In this document: positions 1-4,471 of the stretch, one piece after another | Layout of the letters: each line of letters starts with the position of its first letter | How positions within the stretch are numbered: position 1 is the first letter of the stretch | NCBI GenBank assembly: GCA_947176655.1 | Contig: CAMWRK010000094.1 | Coordinates: 1 to 8,072 of the forward strand | DNA length: 8,072 bases | Reading direction: 5' to 3' | Source: an uncultured Prevotellaceae bacterium | GTDB lineage: Bacteria; Bacteroidota; Bacteroidia; Bacteroidales; Bacteroidaceae | Made by a program: the position numbers and the translations under genes | The notes under the pieces: generated by a model | Told to the model about the DNA's origin: nothing | The model's input: only the letters and a program-made list of their open reading frames with translations | Database searches by the model: none

Positions 1-40
1 CGTAAGATCGTCGGCAGCGTCAGTTGTGTATAAGAGAATG
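1..40 (+). other. Illumina Nextera adapter/index contamination at contig end
   Basis: Positions 8-21 read TCGTCGGCAGCGTC, the synthetic Nextera Read 1 adapter. Positions 22-40 match the 19-base Tn5 mosaic end (AGATGTGTATAAGAGACAG) with three differences, at 24, 38 and 39. Positions 1-7 (CGTAAGA) are the last seven bases of the i5 index I remember as S517 (GCGTAAGA), in exactly the place an index sits in the P5 oligo. The index, adapter and mosaic end appear in the right order, so this is library-derived sequence and not genomic DNA. Genomic sequence probably resumes near position 41. The consequence is that the gene read into this end has an artificial C terminus and stop codon. Confidence 0.96.
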
Positions 41-712
41 CTCGTTTGTACAAAGATATAAATTTCCAACCTCATCTCTCAGCAGATGGGATGGCAAGAA
101 ACCACACGACTTTACAAGTTCTTCGACATCTGGCATAAGCGGATATACTCTCACGGATGAACCCATCCTTTGGTTTGGATGATTATTATCATATACGGCC
201 ATAACATAGTATTGACGTTTTTCACCAAACTTAGATTCGTAAATACCCGGTTCAAGCACACCTACCCAACAGAGTCGTCCATCATCGAGCTTGTCGAGAG
301 TGAACTGAGGGAAACACTTAGCCATAGCAACTTTTTCCTTAGTAAGAAGCATCGGATTGGCATCATACCACTGAGTTGCAAGCACCCCTTTTGGTGCTGC
401 TATTTTTACGGCATTTGGATCTTGCTCCATTGCATCTCCACCTTTTGACAACATAACAGTTTTAGCGCCACGTAATGCATCTGCAAGCTCTTTTCTTCTT
501 TTTGCCTTCATACGAGCTACAGCATCTTCGCCAGCAAATTTACCAAATGGAATGTAGACTGTTGCACCTTCATTATCCATAGCTCCACCTTTTGAAGTAA
601 CTTGAACTGGTTTGCCTTCAAAAATACTTTCACGCAATTCGCGGCGCTTTCTTGCCGCAGCATCTTCGCCAGCAAATTTACCTCCTGGAATGTAAAATGG
701 TTTGTTCATCAT
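20..712 (-). CDS. Truncated protein: duplicated IPxGKFAGE modules plus UBC/E2-like domain (3' end lost at contig edge)
   Basis: The reading frame gives 230 residues, but the last six (HSLIHN) and the TGA stop are encoded by adapter bases 20-40. Genuine coding is about 41-712 and the gene is 3'-partial. Residues 6-51 and 52-102 are two copies of one module: [FV]YIP-x-GKFAGEDA-x-AR, a basic KRR-EL helix, then SKGG and AM. Residues 114-224 resemble the neighbouring 182-aa protein (WY-x2-NP at the start, FP-x-F, W-x-G-x-L, a Y/V-rich strand, P-x-x-P-D near a later strand) and read like a UBC (E2) fold. The region H209 to L220 resembles the E2 HPN...G-x-I-C-L stretch, but Tyr219 sits where the catalytic Cys is expected and Cys221 follows two residues later. 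Activity is therefore uncertain. No membrane segment is seen. ATG at 712 or 709 could start it, 15 bp after the previous stop. The UBC call is inference from motif pattern. Confidence 0.75.
   Translation of the reverse strand: MMNKPFYIPGGKFAGEDAAARKRRELRESIFEGKPVQVTSKGGAMDNEGATVYIPFGKFAGEDAVARMKAKRRKELADALRGAKTVMLSKGGDAMEQDPNAVKIAAPKGVLATQWYDANPMLLTKEKVAMAKCFPQFTLDKLDDGRLCWVGVLEPGIYESKFGEKRQYYVMAVYDNNHPNQRMGSSVRVYPLMPDVEELVKSCGFLPSHLLRDEVGNLYLCTNEHSLIHN
520..544 (-). repeat. 25-bp direct repeat, copy 1 (codes GKFAGEDA region)
   Basis: These bases are identical to 658-682. They encode the GKFAGEDAV part of the second module in the truncated last gene. Full 25/25 identity suggests a recent in-gene duplication or strong constraint on the motif. 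Confidence 0.9.
658..682 (-). repeat. 25-bp direct repeat, copy 2 (codes GKFAGEDA region)
   Basis: Identical to 520-544 and 138 bp away. It encodes the first GKFAGEDAA motif of the same protein. The shared TGGAATGTA just beyond it extends the similarity into the YIP part of the motif. Confidence 0.9.
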
Positions 713-727
713 ATATATTTTTTTTCT

Positions 728-1291
728 TCAATTGAGCTGACTCCAATAACTTACTCCGTTCTTTTTGATTTGAAGTATTGCCCATAGCAATATCCATCCG
801 AACACTGATCCGAACACCATAATGGAATTTAGAGACATAGAGCTTACATACCGGCCAATTTCCGAGTAAGCATCCGATATAAGTTCCATTGCATAAACAC
901 CTACACAGGACAACACGATGGACGCCACAATAAGTACATAAAATCCGGCCTTTTTCCAATTGAGTAACATCACATAACCTACTACATTACATATAAAACC
1001 GATTACTGCTTGACCTGATAATATCATGGACGCATCCTGTAATTGTCCATATGCATGAGAGTAGTCAATACCTGAGGCAGCGAGCCCGGTAGCATAATAA
1101 CCAAGACTACTTAACTGGCTTCCCATTAAAAGCCCCTGCACACCTGACAATGCGGAACACACAATACAAAACCATAGCCAGAAAGTTACGAAACCATGAC
1201 GCTGACGTTGCTTGTTCATAGACTCAGCGCACTGCTGCTGATAACCTTCGCCGGCAAATTTGCCAGCAGGAATGTTGAAAGACTGTTTCAT
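728..1291 (-). CDS. Four-helix membrane protein with N-terminal IPxGKFAGE motif
   Basis: I do not recognise a named family for this 187-aa protein. It begins MKQSFNIPAGKFAGEG, the same short motif found twice in the next gene, then a polar linker (residues 16-33, rich in Q, K and R). Four hydrophobic segments follow at roughly 34-57, 87-111, 114-136 and 155-177, with short loops between them apart from a longer polar loop (58-86), and a polar C-terminal tail. The motif therefore sits on a short N-terminal arm ahead of the first membrane helix. With four helices and a basic residue cluster (KQRQR) before helix 1, the arm is predicted to be cytoplasmic. The start lies 32 bp after the preceding stop, in an A/T-rich spacer. 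A role as a membrane anchor or channel part of the system is inferred from context alone. Confidence 0.85.
   Translation of the reverse strand: MKQSFNIPAGKFAGEGYQQQCAESMNKQRQRHGFVTFWLWFCIVCSALSGVQGLLMGSQLSSLGYYATGLAASGIDYSHAYGQLQDASMILSGQAVIGFICNVVGYVMLLNWKKAGFYVLIVASIVLSCVGVYAMELISDAYSEIGRYVSSMSLNSIMVFGSVFGWILLWAILQIKKNGVSYWSQLN
1245..1275 (-). repeat. Diverged third copy of the IPxGKFAGE coding repeat
   Basis: It matches the 25-bp repeats in CTTCGCC-x-GCAAATTT and in GGAATGT, with a few substitutions. It encodes FNIPAGKFAGE at the N terminus of the four-helix membrane protein, so the motif is shared between two genes at both DNA and protein level. Confidence 0.75.
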
Positions 1292-1295
1292 TTTT

Positions 1296-1324
1296 TAATT
1301 GTTATTAATTGTTATAGTTGTTAT
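1296..1324 (+). repeat. Short imperfect 10-bp tandem repeat in spacer
   Basis: TAATTGTTAT occurs at 1296-1305 and 1306-1315, followed by the variant AGTTGTTAT (1316-1324). It fills the 32-bp gap before the four-helix membrane protein gene. On the minus strand it is an A-rich leader. No function is apparent beyond a possible effect on translation initiation. Confidence 0.6.
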
Positions 1325-1872
1325 TATTGAAATCGTATATTTGGAACTTTTGGAAGTGAACAGCCAGTCTGGTTCATCGATAACTTGGTTCTGAGTGCAT
1401 GTCGGTGGCGCTCTGCCTCAGCCCTGTGTTTTGCGTCCTCGTAGCGGTAAAGCTTTTCCATGGCACGTATGAGGACAGATGCTGCAGTTGGAATAGTTGT
1501 GTACTCACCATAAAGAGGATCTTCATAGTCAATGCACTGCATATCACGCGCCACATCATTGAGCAATGCGGGCATTACGACTACAGTAAACGGATCTTGA
1601 TCCGGAAAAAGCGTTTTGAAATCCGGCGAAACAGGTGTCACAATTATCCCAGGATTGCCGAAATTCTCAAGACCTCCATCATGATATTCAACCACAACGC
1701 TGTAATGTGTACCTCCTGGATTATACAACGAATCCAACATGCCGAACCATTCCAATTTGCCCCACTTTGTTGTTCGTAACTGGAACCCCGGAAATAGACG
1801 AGACATCATCAGCTTTTCCAGATACAGTCGTTCCGGATTTTCTTCATACCAATGTTTAGCAGTATTATTCAT
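1324..1872 (-). CDS. UBC/E2-fold-like protein with a candidate catalytic cysteine
   Basis: This 182-aa soluble protein is homologous by eye to the UBC-like part of the last gene: WYEENP against WYDANP, LFPGFQL against CFPQFTL, LEWFGML against LCWVGVL, then a strand and a P-x-x-PDF turn. The order matches the E2 core: an N-terminal helix, a strand with W-x-G, a hydrophobic strand (HYSVVVEYH), a region with N-P and T-P-V-x-P, then N105 and C113, then a helix (T126-Y144) resembling the end of UBC domains. Asn105 and Cys113 are eight residues apart, the spacing between the HPN Asn and catalytic Cys of canonical E2 enzymes (N77/C85 in UbcH5). The His-Pro before the Asn is absent (it reads LLN). 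The C-terminal tail (145-182) is basic and polar. The start is 11 bp downstream of the previous stop. The fold call is inference; it could also be a non-catalytic UBC-like adaptor. Confidence 0.8.
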   Translation of the reverse strand: MNNTAKHWYEENPERLYLEKLMMSRLFPGFQLRTTKWGKLEWFGMLDSLYNPGGTHYSVVVEYHDGGLENFGNPGIIVTPVSPDFKTLFPDQDPFTVVVMPALLNDVARDMQCIDYEDPLYGEYTTIPTAASVLIRAMEKLYRYEDAKHRAEAERHRHALRTKLSMNQTGCSLPKVPNIRFQ

Positions 1873-1883
1873 AACTCATTATA

Positions 1884-2381
1884 TTACGTACCTATCGAGT
1901 TGACAATTTGCTTGCTTATGCACATGTATCGCCAAGCACCCAGTATTGTGACTCCCAAACAGAAAGTAGCAAATGGAAGTATTATATACATACCGGAATC
2001 CATATAATCTGTCCTCCAATACCTTTCGAAGATCAAATACACGTTAATATAAGCAAGAGCAGTAATACACATGAAAGCAAATATCACTGCACCCCATACA
2101 CATAACCACCAGGATTTGCGATATATCACAAAAAACTTAGGATAATGTTCTAACATCAGTCTATCCACCACCAACTGAGGAAATTGCACACTGGCAGAAT
2201 ATGAATTTGCATATTTCAATGCACGACGCTTCATCCTAAGAGGAGCAAAAACACCACCTTTGGAAGCTTCCACACGCAATGCGTCCAGAATTTGTTTTTC
2301 AACCTCGGTCATAGAAGAAGAACTACCAATGGTGGTTACCGTACCATCGTCATTAATTTTAAATGCTGACATGTCACCCAT
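1884..2381 (-). CDS. Small two-helix membrane protein, unknown function
   Basis: This 165-aa protein has a soluble N-terminal half and two membrane segments, near residues 91-117 (WWLCVWGAVIFAFMCITALA onward) and 131-153. It starts MGDMSAFKINDDGTVTTIG. The F-x-I-[NP]-x-[DG] pattern vaguely recalls the FxIPxGK start of the two proteins encoded further downstream, and residues 33-43 (DALR...SKGG) recall the DALR...SKGG stretch of the truncated last protein. A basic patch (RMKRRALK, 49-56) precedes the first helix, suggesting a cytoplasmic N terminus with both ends inside. It opens the second half of the operon after the largest gap in the window (67 bp). I do not recognise a family. It does not resemble EssA or EssB in any way I can point to. 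Confidence 0.82.
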   Translation of the reverse strand: MGDMSAFKINDDGTVTTIGSSSSMTEVEKQILDALRVEASKGGVFAPLRMKRRALKYANSYSASVQFPQLVVDRLMLEHYPKFFVIYRKSWWLCVWGAVIFAFMCITALAYINVYLIFERYWRTDYMDSGMYIILPFATFCLGVTILGAWRYMCISKQIVNSIGT

Positions 2382-2448
2382 TTTCTATATTAAGTATATT
2401 ATCACTTGATTCTATAATAGCCTCTATCGGCAATAGACCACACCTGAC
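2382..2448 (-). other. Largest intergenic spacer, with a weak hairpin
   Basis: These 67 bp separate the soluble hairpin-protein genes from the membrane and UBC-like genes. They are A/T-rich. A 5-bp stem with a 5-base loop (TCTAT at 2423-2427, ATAGA at 2433-2437) is visible, but no T run follows it, so it is not a convincing terminator. I see no Bacteroidota-type promoter (TTTG near -33 and TAnnTTTG near -7) on the minus strand. Read-through into the next gene is the simplest view. Confidence 0.3.
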
Positions 2449-3003
2449 TTATATATATCTTCTTACACTACATTCGCATCTGAATAATGGTTTTCCACAA
2501 TTCTGACAACGACCTAACGAGACATTTCCCGGCATACGTTCCGAATTATCGCGCTCCGCTTCTATGTCCCCTATGTCATTTGCCGAAAGATTGCTTGGAT
2601 TTGGTATCATTGTCTCTGCTGTTTGGCTGCTCCAATTATCTCGTTGTCCAGTCCAAGCATTTACTATCGGTGAGCCGGAAATGTCAATCCTTACATTCAT
2701 CGGAGATTCCACAGAACCTAATTCCTGCAGAGCCCGCTCTTGCCTGTCGAAAAACACGAGCAAATCATTGAGTCCATATCCACGCATTCCTGCACATCCT
2801 TCTATATACTCCTCAACTTTTACGTCATATACATCTATAACTTTATCATAGAATTTATCTGCGACAGAATCCTTCCATCCGGAACGAGTTGCCTCCGCCT
2901 GAATCTTAAGTTTCTGAAGAATCTCTTTCGTTTGCTGTACAAAATCCGGTATCATACAAATTTTGATTTCATTTAGCGCGTACGCTCGTAAATTCTGGGA
3001 CAT
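2449..3003 (-). CDS. WXG100-like (WKD) N-terminal hairpin protein with C-terminal tetracysteine motif
   Basis: This 184-aa protein has a helical N-terminal region (about 1-98) with W43-K-D and an aromatic residue eight positions on (F51), the layout of the WXG100 turn (W-x-G-x5-[FY]). A variable, Ser/Asn-rich linker (99-163) follows, then C166-x2-C169-x6-C176-x-C178 just before the C terminus (SVRRYI). The four cysteines could bind zinc or act as a recognition tag. The ATG at 3003 overlaps the previous gene by 31 bp. An ATG at 2955 would avoid the overlap, but the upstream start puts the Trp at residue 43, the same as in the 93-aa paralogue, so I prefer it. It has no membrane segment or signal peptide. 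The likely role is a substrate or partner of the FtsK-like motor; this is inference. Confidence 0.85.
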   Translation of the reverse strand: MSQNLRAYALNEIKICMIPDFVQQTKEILQKLKIQAEATRSGWKDSVADKFYDKVIDVYDVKVEEYIEGCAGMRGYGLNDLLVFFDRQERALQELGSVESPMNVRIDISGSPIVNAWTGQRDNWSSQTAETMIPNPSNLSANDIGDIEAERDNSERMPGNVSLGRCQNCGKPLFRCECSVRRYI

Positions 3004-3851
3004 TTACATATAGGTATAGGCCGATTACAATCTGGGCAAATTGCAATTGCACTAGGCTGCTGAATACTACTGGATGGTATAAGTTCAGATTCCAATTTTT
3101 GCTTGGCCATATTGAATCGCTCTGCCCTAGATGGCATTCTGGCTTCCATGTCATTCATATGCTCAGAGGCCGCCAAAAACGGTTCGCCACTTGCCACAGT
3201 CCTATTACCAACTCCCAGAGTATCTGAAAAATCAACCGTTAAATTCCGATTGTGATACCGCCCTAGTATTTCAAGTATCTGATCAATCTTATCACACCCC
3301 TTTTTGGTATGCTCCTCTGATATTGACCTTATCCATTCCTCTGCGCCTGTATACAAAAAGCCCCTTTCCTTGTATTGTGCTTGAACCTCTGCACATTCTC
3401 TAACTATACTTACACATTTTTCATACCGCGCCTTGCACTCATCACGATATTCCAAACAGCGGTCATATTCGTTCTTACATTTATCACAATGACTTTCTGC
3501 ACGTGCCGCAGCAGCCGCCTTACTTGCACAACTCGGTCGCCACTCTCCGTTACCGTCCTCATCTTCAACCCAACGCTGAGATGCACAACAAGAACTATAC
3601 GCCGCATTAGCTCTACTCAATTTTTCTTGAGCCTGTTGCATAATTTCTTCTGCCGTTTTCAGCGCCGTTTCCGCTTTTTCAAGTTCCTTTCTGAGATATT
3701 CCTCCAGATCCTTATACGCCCTCAGTCTGTCAAGCAAATAACTGTCAACAGCATTCAGAAGACGTCCCATATCCTCCCTCCAGGATTGCATTGCTCTTTG
3801 AAGAGCGGTTATATCAGAGTGACTTTCAATATAAACAGAACTTTCCTTCAT
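2973..3851 (-). CDS. Cysteine-rich long helical-hairpin (coiled-coil) protein with C-terminal tetracysteine motif
   Basis: This 292-aa protein is predicted almost entirely helical up to residue 165: helix 1 about 13-90 and helix 2 about 110-165, joined by an acidic loop with two Trp (W94, W104). That makes an extended version of the WXG100-type hairpin, although no W-x-G or WKD turn is present (W24 reads WRED). It has 14 cysteines. C125, C132, C139, C146 and C153 are exactly seven residues apart, on one face of helix 2, and C88/C89 and C108 flank the loop. The C terminus has C272-x2-C275-x6-C282-x-C284, the same spacing as the next protein. The ATG at 3851 shares one base with the preceding TGA, so translation is likely coupled; a GTG at 3854 is the alternative start. 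No family is recognised. A secreted or structural partner of the motor is inferred. Confidence 0.85.
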   Translation of the reverse strand: MKESSVYIESHSDITALQRAMQSWREDMGRLLNAVDSYLLDRLRAYKDLEEYLRKELEKAETALKTAEEIMQQAQEKLSRANAAYSSCCASQRWVEDEDGNGEWRPSCASKAAAAARAESHCDKCKNEYDRCLEYRDECKARYEKCVSIVRECAEVQAQYKERGFLYTGAEEWIRSISEEHTKKGCDKIDQILEILGRYHNRNLTVDFSDTLGVGNRTVASGEPFLAASEHMNDMEARMPSRAERFNMAKQKLESELIPSSSIQQPSAIAICPDCNRPIPICKCPRIYERTR

Positions 3852-4147
3852 CACCTTATTCCCATACGAGCATTTTCAGCTTTTCGCAATAATTCAATCT
3901 TGGGAGGAAGAACTTTCATCGCCCACTCATGATACCGCTCTCCTATCGCATGAATATCTTCCATCTTTGGCTTAAACTCCTGTTCAAACTCAATATATTT
4001 GTCGTCCTTCCAATCCTCGCCAAGCAACTTCATTCCATTATTAACAACCTCATAAATTTCCTCAATATTTTCAGACAATGAGATAATCTCATCTTTAAGC
4101 ACCTCCAATTCGCTGGATGTTACCTGTACTGTACTATCTGTATACAT
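3851..4147 (-). CDS. WXG100-like small helical hairpin protein (WKD variant), 98 aa
   Basis: Length (98 aa) and layout fit the WXG100 family: an N-terminal helix (about 11-42), a turn with W46-K-D-D, then a second helix with F54 eight residues after the Trp (WKDDKYIEF), corresponding to W-x-G-x5-[FY]. The WxG glycine is replaced by aspartate, as in the other two hairpin proteins here. A second stretch with W75 and PP (81-82) lies in the distal half, so helix 2 is broken near its end. I see no YxxxD/E export motif. It starts 27 bp after the 93-aa paralogue and its stop overlaps the start of the 292-aa gene by one base. WXG100 proteins usually form dimers and are exported by an EssC/EccC ATPase such as the one encoded just upstream. 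The two adjacent small paralogues may form a heterodimer. Confidence 0.88.
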   Translation of the reverse strand: MYTDSTVQVTSSELEVLKDEIISLSENIEEIYEVVNNGMKLLGEDWKDDKYIEFEQEFKPKMEDIHAIGERYHEWAMKVLPPKIELLRKAENARMGIR

Positions 4148-4174
4148 AATCGTTTCTATATGAAAATCCGGCCA

Positions 4175-4456
4175 CTAAATGTTATTAATACTCTCAAGGT
4201 ATTCACGTAGAATTCTCTCAATATAATGCACATTATCCTCAAACTCTTCGATATCGTCCGAGAGAGGCTTGATTTTCTCTTTGTCCTCATTGAAGTTGTC
4301 TCTGAACGTCTCAAATTGACTGTCCTTCCATGTACACGCAACATTTTCTATCGCAGCGTCTGTGCGTCTAAGCTGTTGCATCAAGTTCTCTACTGCATCA
4401 AGCATCTTATTACGAAAGACTTTCAATGCCTCCACATCGTTTATTGTTGCATCCAT
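4175..4456 (-). CDS. WXG100-like small helical hairpin protein (WKD variant), 93 aa
   Basis: This 93-aa protein is predicted as two helices (about 5-40 and 47-90) around a central turn C41-T-W43-K-D-S. F51 lies eight residues after the Trp, as in W-x-G-x5-[FY] of ESAT-6/EsxA-type proteins. The glycine is Asp45. The region after the turn (TWKDSQFETFRDNF) aligns with the 98-aa neighbour (DWKDDKYIEFEQEF), so the two genes are paralogues. It is strongly acidic in helix 2. It has no signal peptide, membrane segment or YxxxD/E motif. It starts 15 bp after the FtsK-like ATPase gene, an order typical of type VII loci, where Esx genes sit next to the ATPase. The export substrate role is inference. Confidence 0.88.
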   Translation of the reverse strand: MDATINDVEALKVFRNKMLDAVENLMQQLRRTDAAIENVACTWKDSQFETFRDNFNEDKEKIKPLSDDIEEFEDNVHYIERILREYLESINNI

Positions 4457-4471
4457 ATTACTATATTTTAA

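Noticed and set aside
22..40. Natural Tn5/IS50 mosaic end, suggesting a transposon
   Set aside because: The flanking TCGTCGGCAGCGTC and index bases are synthetic Nextera sequence, so it is library adapter and not a mobile element.
728..959. Second minus-strand frame (678-959) overlapping the four-helix membrane protein
   Set aside because: It is a frame shadow within and beyond the 187-aa gene, which has clear membrane segments and the shared N-terminal motif. The shadow frame has neither.
2413..2418. TATAAT on the plus strand as a promoter
   Set aside because: No plus-strand gene follows, no -35 element is visible, and Bacteroidota promoters use a different consensus. A/T-rich spacer explains it.
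2423..2437. Hairpin as a rho-independent terminator
   Set aside because: Only a 5-bp A/T-rich stem, with no T run on either strand after it.
2953..2955. ATG at 2955 as the start of the 184-aa gene
   Set aside because: It removes the overlap but shortens helix 1 and moves the Trp to residue 27, unlike residues 43-46 in the paralogues. Start 3003 keeps the shared layout.
3375..3932. Plus-strand open frame of 185 codons
   Set aside because: It lies antisense to the 292-aa and 98-aa coiled-coil genes. Its composition (T/F/I/R-rich) is the complement of helical K/E/A-rich coding, and it has no recognisable domain or operon context.
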